A DNA stretch of 28,122 nt from an uncultured Clostridia bacterium. GTDB taxonomy: Bacteria > Bacillota > Clostridia > Oscillospirales > Oscillospiraceae. Location: positions 1 through 28,122 of the forward strand of contig CAMWSZ010000003.1 of the NCBI GenBank assembly GCA_947177005.1. Reading direction: 5' to 3'. The position numbers and the translations under genes are program-made. Of this stretch, positions 1 to 7,345 are shown one piece after another; the stretch's first letter is position 1; each line of letters opens with the position of its first letter. The notes below the pieces were generated by a model, which saw nothing but the letters and a program-made list of their open reading frames with translations, was not told the origin of the DNA and made no database searches.

Positions 1-120
1 CGGGTGGGAATGGATATCAAGCTGCGCTGTATGGGGTGCGGCCATGAGCTGATGCTTCCCCGCAGCAGGGCGGAAAAAGCAATCAAAAAAATTCTAGTCA
101 AGGAGGAAACGGAAAAATGA
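1..120 (+). CDS. DUF951 family protein, 3' end
   Basis: The window opens inside this gene. The visible 39 codons run in frame from base 1 to a TGA at 118-120 and read RVGMDIKLRCMGCGHELMLP followed by a basic, Lys-rich tail. The Gly-x-Asp-x-Lys-x-x-Cys-x-x-Cys-Gly-His core is the hallmark of DUF951, a family of roughly 60-70 aa found in Firmicutes; its two cysteines suggest a small zinc-binding fold. The biochemical role of the family is unknown to me. The stop codon overlaps the start of the next small gene as ATGA, which implies translational coupling. The N-terminal part lies outside the window. Confidence 0.8.
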   Translation, partial: RVGMDIKLRCMGCGHELMLPRSRAEKAIKKILVKEETEK

Positions 121-212
121 GTCAGAAATGGGTGAAGATCATTTCCCGCGTGATTATTGGCGTGCTGGTTGTGACGATGCTGGCCGGGCTGATCCTGCCC
201 GCGCTGATGTGA
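117..212 (+). CDS. 31-aa single-pass membrane peptide coupled to DUF951
   Basis: The ATG at 117-119 overlaps the TGA of the DUF951 gene, and an AGGAGG-like site sits 10-15 bases upstream inside that gene. The product starts MSQKWVKIISRVIIG, continues with a hydrophobic run of about 17 residues and ends LPALM. It is basic at the N-terminus and hydrophobic thereafter, as expected for one membrane segment with the N-terminus inside. Similar tiny membrane proteins occur in Firmicutes, but I cannot assign a family with certainty. No function is proposed. The overlap and Shine-Dalgarno site make it more than a chance open frame. Confidence 0.6.
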   Translation: MSQKWVKIISRVIIGVLVVTMLAGLILPALM

Positions 213-225
213 GGTTTTTTAATAT

Positions 226-438
226 TTGCGCGTAATTTATGATGCTGTGAGGGCGATGATGACAAAGGATGTGCCGCCCTATACCATTGTAGGCGGCGTT
301 CCGGCAAAAGCAATCCGAAAACGGTTTTCTGAGCAATTCAATCGGGAAATCTCCGCGAGATCATGGCGTAATGGGAACACCGTGCCCCGCATTCTGTCAG
401 GAGTGCGGGGCGCGGCGCTTTTGGACGGGCATATCTGA
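226..438 (+). pseudogene. Remnant of a hexapeptide-repeat acetyltransferase (C-terminal piece)
   Basis: An open frame of 70 codons contains MTKDVPPYTIVGGVPAKAIR followed by KRFSEQF. This is the conserved C-terminal signature of left-handed beta-helix (hexapeptide) acyltransferases of the CatB/Vat/maltose O-acetyltransferase type. The preceding hexapeptide coils, which should form most of a ~200-aa protein, are absent, and the few residues upstream (YDAVRAM) look like a damaged version of the last coil. The residues after KRFSEQF do not continue the family's usual C-terminus and run into a hairpin at 381-415. There is no convincing ribosome-binding site. I read it as a leftover gene end, not a functional protein. 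Confidence 0.6.
381..415 (+). terminator. Hairpin, probable terminator after the DUF951 unit/remnant gene
   Basis: The arms are 381-391 and 404-414 (GCCCCGCA against TGCGGGGC, extended by three pairs including one wobble) with a 12-base loop; a C380-G415 pair can be added. A short TTTT follows about four bases later. The strong GC stem supports a terminator, but the U-tract is poor. Confidence 0.5.
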
Positions 439-589
439 CGGCCGCCGGGAATAGCATGGGAGAGACAGGCCGGTGCGGCCCAAAAGCTCCCCGGTCTTCC
501 GCCGCGGCCCGCTCAAAAATACTGTGCAGTATAGAAAGATTTACCCGTCCGGAGGGACAAATATTTCCGAAAATCAGAAAATTCTCCAC

Positions 590-618
590 TTGACGGAAGG
601 TCAGAGAGTGTGTATCAT
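590..618 (+). promoter_or_regulatory. Sigma-A promoter of ftsEX
   Basis: TTGACG at 590-595 and TATCAT at 613-618 are separated by 17 bases. Transcription would start near 625, giving a leader of about 65 bases before ftsE. The stretch 440-589 upstream holds GC-rich short inverted repeats (for example TACTGTGCAGTA at 519-530) and no gene I can support. Confidence 0.65.
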
Positions 619-690
619 AGAATATGTATACTTTTGTCATTTCTGCCGGAATGGGCAGTTTTTATATCGACACCGCAAGGAAGGATTGAA

Positions 691-1380
691 ATGATTCGAT
701 TGACTGACGTTGTGAAGGAATATCCGAATGGCACCCATGCGCTGAACGGACTGTCTCTGGAAATCCATGACGGAGAATTTGTTTTTATGGTGGGCCCCTC
801 CGGGAGCGGTAAATCTACCGTAATCAAACTGCTGATCGGCGAGATCGAACCGTCCGAGGGCCGCGTGATGGTCAACGGGTTCTCGCTGAGAAACATCAAG
901 GAGTGGCAGATCCCCTTTATGAGACGGACTGTAGGCGTTATTTTTCAGGATTTCCGGCTTATTGAACATAAATCTGTCTATGATAATATGGTCTTTGCCA
1001 TGCGCGCCGTGGGCGCGGGACCAAAGGAAATCAAAAAACGCATCCCCTACTGCCTGCGGCTGGTGGGCCTGGAAAATAAAAGCCGCCGCCTGCCCTCAGA
1101 GCTGTCCGGCGGGGAACAGCAGCGTGTGGCCATTGCCCGCGCCCTGCTCAATAACCCCAGCACTATTATCGCCGACGAGCCTACCGGCAACCTGGACCCG
1201 GCCCGTTCCCTGGAAATCATGCGCCTGCTGGAACGCATCAACGCCCTGGGTACTACTGTGCTGGTCGTGACCCATGAGAAGGACCTGGTCAACCGCTTTG
1301 ACAAACGGGTCATCATGCTGGAGCAGGGCCGTGTCATCGGCGACGGCAAGGGGTACTATGGTGGGAGGAAATTACAGTGA
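691..1380 (+). CDS. ftsE: Cell division ATP-binding protein FtsE
   Basis: This is the ATPase subunit of the FtsEX ABC complex, which sits at the division site and drives peptidoglycan hydrolase activity through FtsX. The 229-aa product has Walker A GPSGSGKST (35-43), a Q-loop in VIFQDFRL (83-90), the signature LSGGEQQR (138-145), Walker B with IIADEPTGNLD (159-169) and the H-loop VTHEKD (H195). The frame is open further upstream, but the ATG at 691 is preceded by AAGGAAGG and gives the usual FtsE N-terminus (MIRLTDVVKEYPNGT). Length is normal for the family. It overlaps ftsX by four bases (GTGA), so the subunits are probably coupled translationally. Confidence 0.96.
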   Translation: MIRLTDVVKEYPNGTHALNGLSLEIHDGEFVFMVGPSGSGKSTVIKLLIGEIEPSEGRVMVNGFSLRNIKEWQIPFMRRTVGVIFQDFRLIEHKSVYDNMVFAMRAVGAGPKEIKKRIPYCLRLVGLENKSRRLPSELSGGEQQRVAIARALLNNPSTIIADEPTGNLDPARSLEIMRLLERINALGTTVLVVTHEKDLVNRFDKRVIMLEQGRVIGDGKGYYGGRKLQ

Positions 1381-2270
1381 GTAAGCACAACCTGTTCTAT
1401 TTTGCCCGGGAGGGCGCGTTCAATATGTTCAGCCACGGCTTTATGTCCTTTGCCGCCATTGGCATCACCGTGGCCTGCCTGCTGATTATGGGCACCTTTA
1501 CCCTGGTTGCCGTTAACGCCAACGCCATGCTGGCCGAGCTGGAGGCCCAGAACCAAATGCTGGCTTTTGTGGACAAGGACCTCAGCGAAACAGAGGCAAG
1601 GGCGCTGGAAAAGGAGCTGACAAAGATCGACAATGTGGCGAGAGCCACCTTCATCTCCAACGAGGAGGCCGCCGCCGCGTTCCGGTCCCGCTATGAGGAC
1701 GACGACCTGTTCCAGGGCCTCCCGGACGACAATTTCCGGCATCGGTACGCCATTGATCTGGAGGATATCGGCTATATGTCCCAGACCAAAAAAGCGCTGG
1801 AGGCTGTTCCGGGCATCGGCGAGGGAAACGTCACCGCCTATGAGGACGAGGCCGCAGGCTTCATCACCATCCGCAATGTGGCCGGCATCGTGTGTATCGT
1901 GCTGATTGCGGTACTGTTCGTTGTGTCGGTGTTCATTATGGCCAATACCATTAAACTTACCACCTTTGACCGCCGCGACGAAATCGCTATCATGAAAATG
2001 GTGGGCGCCACCAACAGCTTTATCCGCTGGCCCTTTGTCTACGAGGGCTTTTTAATGGGCCTGTTCTCCTCCGTGATCGGTTTTTTCCTCCAGTGGGGAC
2101 TCTATGAGGCCGTTGCCCGGGCCGTGGCCAGCAACGACACCATTAACCTGATCTCCGTGGTGCCCTTTGAACAGATGTGGGTGTATGTGGCCGCCATTTT
2201 CGCGGTGTCCGGTATGCTCATCGGCGTGGGCGGCAGCCTCTCCGCCATTCGCAGGTTTTTACAGGTTTGA
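1377..2270 (+). CDS. ftsX: Cell division permease-like protein FtsX
   Basis: FtsX is the membrane subunit of FtsEX. It does not transport; it transmits FtsE ATP hydrolysis to an extracellular hydrolase. The 297-aa product starts with GTG at 1377, overlapping the ftsE stop. It has the expected layout: a short cytoplasmic N-terminus with an SHGFMSFAAIG motif, a first membrane helix (about 20-45), an extracellular loop (about 50-165) that in homologues binds the PcsB coiled coil, and three helices near 170-195, 215-240 and 265-288 with the FtsX core segment TFDRRDEIAIMKMVGATNSF. The adjacent PcsB-like gene fits this partnership. Confidence 0.95.
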   Translation: MSKHNLFYFAREGAFNMFSHGFMSFAAIGITVACLLIMGTFTLVAVNANAMLAELEAQNQMLAFVDKDLSETEARALEKELTKIDNVARATFISNEEAAAAFRSRYEDDDLFQGLPDDNFRHRYAIDLEDIGYMSQTKKALEAVPGIGEGNVTAYEDEAAGFITIRNVAGIVCIVLIAVLFVVSVFIMANTIKLTTFDRRDEIAIMKMVGATNSFIRWPFVYEGFLMGLFSSVIGFFLQWGLYEAVARAVASNDTINLISVVPFEQMWVYVAAIFAVSGMLIGVGGSLSAIRRFLQV

Positions 2271-2369
2271 CGCGCTCATCCAACGCAAATCCTGTACCCC
2301 CGAAATAAAAGTTCCTGCTTTCATAACAAAAGAACCTTTTACCCAACGGCTACAGAAAGGACGGTATAC

Positions 2370-3680
2370 ATGATGACAAAACGGCGCAGATTCGCCGCGG
2401 CACTGCTGGCGGTATTGCTGCTGCTGGCGCTGGTTCCGGTGCAGGCGCAGCCCTTCGTATCATCGGCGCAGGCGGTGAGCCAGAGCGATATCGACAAGCT
2501 GAAAAAGGACAAGTCCAGCGCGGTCAGCGCACGGAAAGACGTGGAGGCCCAGATCGCCAGGCTGAAGGACGACGTGGACAGCGCTATCCAAAAGAGACAG
2601 CTTCTGGACGATGAGATTTCCGCGACAGAAAAAGAAATCACCAGCACCGAGGCCCTGATTGCCAGCTATGAGCAGATGCTGGAGCAGATTGCCGCGGAGC
2701 TGGTGGAGAATGAGCAGGAGGAGGCGGAACAGTACGCGCTGTTCTGCGAGCGGGCGCGGGTCATGGAGGAATCCGGCAGCACGTCCTATTGGTCCGTGCT
2801 GTTCAAATCCACCGATTTCTCCGACCTGCTCAGCCGCCTCTCCGATATCCAGGAGGTCATGAACTATGACCAGAACGTTTTGGACAGCCTGCGCCGCCTG
2901 CGGGCCGGTATTGAGGCCAAGCAGCTCTATCAGGAACAGCTGCTCCAGGAGGCGGAGGAGGCCAAGCGGGAGCTGGAGGAAGCAAAGGCCGTTTTAGCCG
3001 CAAAGCGGAAAGAGGCCAATGAACTGGTCATCAAGCTGGAAAATGACATGGCGGCCTCCGAAAAGCTGCTGAAACAGAAGGAAGAAGAAGAAGCCTCGAT
3101 TGACGCCAAGATCAAGCAGAAGGAAAAAGAGCTTGCCGACCAAATCGCGGCGGAAAGGGCCAGGGCCGCCGCTGCGGCGGCAGCGGCTGCTGCTGCTGCG
3201 GCGAATTCCAGCTCAAGTTCCGGCTCCAGCTCCAGCAGCTCGCTGCCGGTTGACTGGACCGCCACTACCGGCGGGTATATCTGGCCGGAATCTGTGAGCA
3301 AGAAGATCAATTCCCCCATGGGGTCCCGGAATACAGGTATCAAGGGCGCGTCCACCAATCATAAGGGCGTGGATATCGGCGGCGTGGGGACAACAACGTC
3401 CGTTGTGGCTACCAAAGCCGGTATCGTTACCATATCAGAATACAGCAGGTCCTACGGAAACTATGTGGTCGTTCAGCACGGCCCGGGCAATACTACCCTG
3501 TATGCCCATATGAGCAGCCGTTCCGTATCGGTGGGCGACTCGGTGACGCAGGGGCAGAAGCTGGGCGTCACCGGCAGCACGGGCATCTCCAGCGGTCCCC
3601 ACCTCCACTATGAAATTACAGAGGGCAGCGTGCGGGTCAATCCGCTAAACTATCTGCCCGGATACATAAAAAACTGGTAA
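2370..3680 (+). CDS. PcsB/EnvC-like murein hydrolase: coiled coil plus M23 (LytM) peptidase domain
   Basis: A secreted peptidoglycan endopeptidase, probably gated by FtsEX. The 436-aa product has a signal peptide (basic MTKRRRF, then a Leu-rich core ending near VQAQ), a long charged coiled coil from about 35 to 265, an Ala run and Ser/Gly linker (about 265-290), and a C-terminal M23 domain. The M23 zinc and catalytic residues are visible: H331 and D335 in NHKGVDIG, H380 in LYAHM, and H411/H413 in GPHLHYE. The start is ATGATG at 2370 behind AGAAAGG. A weak hairpin (2307-2340) lies in the gap after ftsX and may reduce read-through. A ctpA-type peptidase, which I recall often following this gene, is absent here. 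Confidence 0.9.
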   Translation: MMTKRRRFAAALLAVLLLLALVPVQAQPFVSSAQAVSQSDIDKLKKDKSSAVSARKDVEAQIARLKDDVDSAIQKRQLLDDEISATEKEITSTEALIASYEQMLEQIAAELVENEQEEAEQYALFCERARVMEESGSTSYWSVLFKSTDFSDLLSRLSDIQEVMNYDQNVLDSLRRLRAGIEAKQLYQEQLLQEAEEAKRELEEAKAVLAAKRKEANELVIKLENDMAASEKLLKQKEEEEASIDAKIKQKEKELADQIAAERARAAAAAAAAAAAAANSSSSSGSSSSSSLPVDWTATTGGYIWPESVSKKINSPMGSRNTGIKGASTNHKGVDIGGVGTTTSVVATKAGIVTISEYSRSYGNYVVVQHGPGNTTLYAHMSSRSVSVGDSVTQGQKLGVTGSTGISSGPHLHYEITEGSVRVNPLNYLPGYIKNW

Positions 3681-3686
3681 GCAAGA

Positions 3687-3725
3687 GACGCTGCGGGGAT
3701 TTTTCCCTACAGCGTCCCTTTTTAT
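3687..3725 (+). terminator. Intrinsic terminator of ftsE-ftsX-pcsB
   Basis: GACGCTG at 3687-3693 pairs with CAGCGTC at 3710-3716, with an inner GGGA/TCCC pairing, and is followed by CCTTTTTAT. It lies six bases after the pcsB stop codon. Confidence 0.8.
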
Positions 3726-3864
3726 CCCCGCGGCCGGTGATCTCTGTTGTGACGGGCTGCTTGGGCGTCTTAATGTCCAGGAAAAAGTGGACCTTACCCC
3801 ATCTTGGTTCTGAGCAGCTTGGCCCCGCCGCTTTGCTCAACCAAAAATAAAGTGTAAATTGTAC

Positions 3865-3892
3865 TTGACAACGGTGGAGAGTGTGGTATAAT
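3865..3892 (+). promoter_or_regulatory. Sigma-A promoter of the metal-efflux operon
   Basis: A perfect TTGACA (3865-3870) and a perfect TATAAT (3887-3892) are spaced by 16 bases. The predicted start, near 3899, falls just upstream of or within the operator-like repeats at 3904-3935, as expected for a promoter blocked by a repressor. The region 3726-3864 before it has no gene I can support. Confidence 0.85.
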
Positions 3893-3903
3893 AGCTTCAT
3901 CAA

Positions 3904-3935
3904 ATGAACGATTGCTCATATGAGAATGCAATCAT
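3904..3935 (+). promoter_or_regulatory. Two adjacent ArsR/SmtB-type operator-like palindromes
   Basis: ATGA-N8-TCAT occurs at 3904-3919 (ATGAACGATTGCTCAT) and again immediately after at 3920-3935 (ATGAGAATGCAATCAT). The first resembles the 12-2-12 family of ArsR/SmtB/CzrA sites, whose half-site is close to ATGAACA. Both lie between the promoter -10 and the HMA gene start, where bound repressor would block transcription. The likely ligand protein is the ArsR regulator at 6167-6529. The second site is the weaker palindrome. Confidence 0.6.
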
Positions 3936-3952
3936 AGAAAGGAGCTGCTACC

Positions 3953-4171
3953 ATGAAGAAGACCTACAAGATCGAAGTGGACTGCGCCAACTGCGCCAAC
4001 AAAATGGAGGATGCGGCAAAAAAGACCTCCGGTGTGAAGGATGCGGTGGTGAATTTCATGACGCTGAAGATGTCGGTGGAGTTTGAGGACGGCGCTAACC
4101 CGAAGGCGGTCATGCAGGATGTACTGGCTAACTGCAAAAAAGTGGAGGACGACTGCGAGATATATCTGTAA
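3953..4171 (+). CDS. Stand-alone heavy-metal-associated (HMA) domain protein
   Basis: A 72-aa cytosolic metal-binding protein. It opens MKKTYKIEVDCANCANKMED, giving the C11-x-x-C14 ligand pair of the HMA ferredoxin-like fold, and spans one complete domain (beta-alpha-beta-beta-alpha-beta). The start has AAAGGAG eight to ten bases upstream. It is the first gene of an operon with a P1B ATPase that carries no HMA domain of its own, so it probably replaces that missing N-terminal domain by delivering or sensing metal. The CANC motif matches the HMA domain of CadA-type Cd/Zn/Pb pumps better than the typical copper chaperone sequence. The metal is inferred, not shown. Confidence 0.88.
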   Translation: MKKTYKIEVDCANCANKMEDAAKKTSGVKDAVVNFMTLKMSVEFEDGANPKAVMQDVLANCKKVEDDCEIYL

Positions 4172-4177
4172 GAAAAG

Positions 4178-4216
4178 GGGACGGTCCGGAGTTGTCTGAA
4201 CCGTCCCTTTTTCTTT
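4178..4216 (+). terminator. Intrinsic terminator/attenuator between HMA gene and ATPase gene
   Basis: GGGACGGT (4178-4185) pairs perfectly with ACCGTCCC (4200-4207), followed by TTTTTCTTTC. It lies seven bases after the HMA stop codon. No new promoter is evident before the ATPase, so partial read-through here would give more HMA protein than pump. Confidence 0.75.
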
Positions 4217-4254
4217 CGAAAAAAGTGCGCAGAATCGCAAAGAAAGGAGTGGAT

Positions 4255-4269
4255 ATGACCTATGAATAA
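4255..4269 (+). other. Four-codon mini-frame overlapping the ATPase start
   Basis: ATG ACC TAT GAA TAA begins five bases after AGGAG (4245-4249) and its TAA lies across the first codons of the ATPase gene (ATG 4262). Ribosomes initiating here would stop just past the true start and could re-initiate. This may set pump translation, or may only be a chance ATG. Confidence 0.35.
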
Positions 4270-6133
4270 GAAACAGAAGAAGGTTCTGGTGCGGATCATC
4301 GCAGCGGCGGTGTGTATTCTCGTGCTGACGCTGCTACCGGTGGAGGGAGCGCTGAAATTTGTCCTGTATATGATCCCTTATCTGATTATTGGCTACGATA
4401 TCCTGATAAAAGCGGGCAAGGGCATTCTCAACCGGCAGGTTTTTGATGAAAACTTCCTGATGGCGGTGGCTACCGTGGGCGCGATCCTGCTGGGCGACTA
4501 TACGGAAGGAACGGCAGTCATGCTGTTCTACCAGATCGGAGAACTGTTCCAGAGCTATGCCGTGGGCAGGAGCCGCCGGAACATCAGCGAACTGATGGAT
4601 ATCCGCCCCGACTACGCCAATATTGAGGGTGAGAAGGGGCAGCTGGAGCAGGTGGACCCGGATGAGGTGGCCATTGGTTCCATTATTGTGGTGCAGCCGG
4701 GCGAAAAGATCCCCATTGACGGCGTGATTATTGAGGGAAAGACTTCCCTGAACACCAGCGCTCTGACGGGCGAGAGCGTCCCCAGTGATGTGGAGACCGG
4801 CAGCGAGGTCATCAGCGGCTGCATCAATATGACCGGCGTACTGAAGATCAGGACTACGAAGGAATTCGGAGAGTCTACGGCCTCAAAGATTCTGGACCTG
4901 GTGGAAAATGCCAGCTCCAAAAAATCCAGATCCGAAAACTTCATCTCGAAATTCGCAAAATATTACACCCCGGCGGTCTGTTACGGAGCGGTGGCGCTGG
5001 CGGTCCTGCCGCCCCTCTGCCGGATGCTGTTCATGAGGCTTGCCCCGGAGTGGGGCGATTGGATCTTCCGGGCCCTGACTTTCCTGGTCATCAGCTGTCC
5101 CTGCGCACTGGTCATCAGCATCCCGCTGAGCTTCTTTGCGGGAATCGGAGGCGCCAGCAACGCGGGTGTGCTGGTCAAGGGGTCCAACTATCTGGAAACT
5201 TTGGCCCAGACAAAATACGTCGTCTTCGACAAGACGGGCACCATGACGGAGGGCGTTTTCGAGGTCAACGGCGTACACCACGCGCAGATTGATGAGGAGA
5301 AGCTACTGGAATACGCGGCCCTGGCGGAGTGCCGCTCCTCCCACCCTATCAGCAAAAGCTTGCAGAGGGCCTGCGGGAAGCCTCTGGATGCGGCGCGGGT
5401 AACGGATGTGGAGGAGATCAGCGGGAATGGCGTCATTGCAAAGGTGGACGGCGTTCCGGTGGCGGCGGGCAACAGGAAGCTCATGGAGCGGATCGGTGTG
5501 GGGTGCCGGGACTGCCACAGTGTGGGGACTGTGGTGCATATTGCGGTGAATGGTGTATATGCGGGACACATCCTGATCTCCGACCGGATCAAACCCCACG
5601 CAAAGGAGGCCATCGCCGCGCTGAAGTCCGCTGGCGTGAAGAGGACCGTCATGCTCACAGGTGACACGCAGCAGGTGGCCGGCCGGGTAGCCGCCGAGTT
5701 GGGCATCGACGAGGTACACAGCGAGCTGCTGCCCGCCGGTAAGGTCGCTCAGGTGGAAATGCTGCTTGGCAAAAAGACAGAACAGGAGAAGCTGGCCTTT
5801 GTGGGCGACGGAATCAATGATGCACCGGTGCTCTCCCGGGCGGACATCGGCATCGCCATGGGTGCAATGGGGTCGGACGCGGCCATTGAAGCGGCGGATA
5901 TCGTGTTGATGGACGATGATCCGCTGAAGATTGCCAAGGCTATAAAAATATCCAAGAAATGTATCCGGATTGTCTATGAGAATATCTGGTTTGCTATCGG
6001 GATCAAGGTAATCTGCCTGGTTTTGGGAGCGGCTGGCATCGCCAATATGTGGGTCGCAATTTTTGCGGACGTGGGTGTAATGGTTATCGCCGTACTGAAC
6101 GCGATCCGGGCTCTGAACGTGAAAAAGCTTTGA
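4262..6133 (+). CDS. P1B-type heavy-metal (Cd/Zn/Pb) translocating ATPase lacking an N-terminal HMA domain
   Basis: An inner-membrane pump that exports divalent soft metals at the cost of ATP. The 623-aa product has the family landmarks: phosphatase motif LTGESVP, the metal-site CPC (C279-P280-C281 in SCPCALVIS), the phosphorylated aspartate D323 in DKTGT, the HP motif (H361-P362) and GDGINDAP (515-522). The early membrane segments are short and there is no CxxC HMA domain; that domain is encoded separately upstream. The CPC context and the CadC-like regulator point to Cd2+/Zn2+/Pb2+ rather than copper. The ATG at 4262 is 12 bases from AGGAG, longer than usual, because a four-codon frame (4255-4269) occupies the ideal position. 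Confidence 0.93.
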   Translation: MNKKQKKVLVRIIAAAVCILVLTLLPVEGALKFVLYMIPYLIIGYDILIKAGKGILNRQVFDENFLMAVATVGAILLGDYTEGTAVMLFYQIGELFQSYAVGRSRRNISELMDIRPDYANIEGEKGQLEQVDPDEVAIGSIIVVQPGEKIPIDGVIIEGKTSLNTSALTGESVPSDVETGSEVISGCINMTGVLKIRTTKEFGESTASKILDLVENASSKKSRSENFISKFAKYYTPAVCYGAVALAVLPPLCRMLFMRLAPEWGDWIFRALTFLVISCPCALVISIPLSFFAGIGGASNAGVLVKGSNYLETLAQTKYVVFDKTGTMTEGVFEVNGVHHAQIDEEKLLEYAALAECRSSHPISKSLQRACGKPLDAARVTDVEEISGNGVIAKVDGVPVAAGNRKLMERIGVGCRDCHSVGTVVHIAVNGVYAGHILISDRIKPHAKEAIAALKSAGVKRTVMLTGDTQQVAGRVAAELGIDEVHSELLPAGKVAQVEMLLGKKTEQEKLAFVGDGINDAPVLSRADIGIAMGAMGSDAAIEAADIVLMDDDPLKIAKAIKISKKCIRIVYENIWFAIGIKVICLVLGAAGIANMWVAIFADVGVMVIAVLNAIRALNVKKL

Positions 6134-6166
6134 GGCGGCCACATCTGTGAAAGGAAGGAAGATGAA

Positions 6167-6529
6167 ATGGAACTGAGGGAATGCGAATGCTGCGATACAA
6201 CGGAAGTCCACGAGGAACTGCTGAAAACTGTCCATGAGAAGATGCCCGTGGAGGAGGAACTATATGACCTGGCGGAATTGTTTAAGGTCTTCGGCGACTC
6301 GACCCGAATCCGCATTCTGTTCGTGCTGTTTGAGGCCGAGGTGTGCGTCTGCGATCTGGCGGCTGCGCTGAACATGACCCAGTCCGCGATCTCTCACCAG
6401 CTCCGAATCCTCAAGCAGAACAAGCTGGTGAAAAGCCGGCGGGAGGGCAAGTCTGTCTTTTATTCTCTGGCGGACGGGCATGTGCGGACGATCATTGACC
6501 AGGGGCGGGAGCATATTGAAGAGGATTGA
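6167..6529 (+). CDS. ArsR/SmtB-family metal-responsive repressor, CadC-like
   Basis: A 120-aa winged-helix repressor that should leave its operator when it binds metal. The DNA-recognition helix is in MTQSAISHQLRILKQNKLV. Both classical metal sites are readable: the alpha3N thiolate site (C6, C8 and C9 at the N-terminus with C60 and C62 in EVCVCDL) and the alpha5 site in DGHVRTIIDQGREHIEE, with the D-x-H-x10-H-x2-E spacing of SmtB and CadC. The pair of sites suggests response to Cd/Pb and Zn. It follows the ATPase by 33 bases in the same direction, and the likely targets are the palindromes at 3904-3935. Autoregulation is inferred. Confidence 0.92.
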   Translation: MELRECECCDTTEVHEELLKTVHEKMPVEEELYDLAELFKVFGDSTRIRILFVLFEAEVCVCDLAAALNMTQSAISHQLRILKQNKLVKSRREGKSVFYSLADGHVRTIIDQGREHIEED

Positions 6530-6595
6530 GCGTGTGTGTCAATCCGTTAGACCACTGATCTGTTGGACCGCAGTCCTGCCCAACCTTACAGAAAC

Positions 6596-6650
6596 AGTAA
6601 GTACGGCAAACCGCCGCATGGGAACACCGTGCGGCGGTCAGCTTACTTTC
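6596..6650. terminator. Hairpin terminator between the convergent efflux operon and the radical-SAM operon
   Basis: CCGCCGCA (6611-6618) pairs with TGCGGCGG (6630-6637), and an outer AGTAAG (6596-6601) pairs with CTTACT (6642-6647). It lies between convergent genes and has short T runs on both strands, so it may serve both. Confidence 0.7.
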
Positions 6651-6682
6651 GAAACAAATCACTGTGTGCGGGATACTTCCTT

Positions 6683-7345
6683 TTACCGGAAAGCTCTGCC
6701 GTCCGCAGTCAGCGTCTCCAGCCGCCGCACCCGAACAAAGTCCGGCGTATACTGCGGCAGATACCGTTCCACTGCCGCTGCCAGCAGCGCCGGATTCAGT
6801 CCGGGATTCTGGGCGGAAACCTCCGCCTCCAAACACAGGGACGTCTGCATCTCGGAAATTTTGAGGGACAGAAGCATGGGTCTGATATCCACATCCGCCA
6901 TTTCCTTACGTTTTGTGCGCTTCTGGATGACTACGCTCTCCCCGGCAAACAGGGCCGCAACCGCACCGGCAGCGCCCTCCGGCACGCCGTTGTCGTAGAC
7001 CAGCTCCACCTGGCAGCGCAATGCCGACAGGTCCCGCACCGGGCGCACCGGTCCGGCGCAGGAGACTGCACGGATGCCTTCAGGCATGAATCTGTTGAGC
7101 CGGTCCGGCAGGGCGGCGCAGTCCACGTTTTCCGTGACTTCAAAATCCAGTATTTCGCATTCGCTGGCCTGTCCTACGGACAGCGGCAGCGCAAACGAGA
7201 TCACCGGGTGGGGGTGGAACCCCTGAGAGTGGCGCAGAACCAGTCCTTCACGGATAAAAACCCGTTGAAATGTACGCAATAAATCCAGGTGGGATATATA
7301 TACCGCCCGGCCCTCTTTGACAAAAATCAGCCGCAGCTTAGCCAT
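6683..7345 (-). CDS. DUF2344 / TIGR03936 radical-SAM-linked protein
   Basis: A 220-aa protein starting MAKLRLIFVKEGRAVYISHL and containing the LVLRHSQGFHPHPVISFALP segment typical of DUF2344. The family (TIGR03936) is almost always encoded next to, or fused with, the TIGR03960 radical-SAM protein, which here lies immediately upstream with an 8-base overlap. The substrate of the pair is unknown; a role in RNA or ribosome modification has been suggested from the usual neighbourhood with rng and rplU, but I see no direct proof. The translational overlap suggests that the two products act together. Confidence 0.88.
   Translation of the reverse strand: MAKLRLIFVKEGRAVYISHLDLLRTFQRVFIREGLVLRHSQGFHPHPVISFALPLSVGQASECEILDFEVTENVDCAALPDRLNRFMPEGIRAVSCAGPVRPVRDLSALRCQVELVYDNGVPEGAAGAVAALFAGESVVIQKRTKRKEMADVDIRPMLLSLKISEMQTSLCLEAEVSAQNPGLNPALLAAAVERYLPQYTPDFVRVRRLETLTADGRAFR

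Noticed and set aside
3166..3235. GCC/GCT and AGC-type triplet run in pcsB as a repeat element
   Set aside because: It simply encodes the Ala- and Ser-rich linker between the coiled coil and the M23 domain, which is usual for this family.
3637..3903. An 88-codon open frame on the minus strand between pcsB and the HMA gene
   Set aside because: It overlaps the pcsB end, its terminator and the efflux promoter, has no ribosome-binding site and resembles no family I know.
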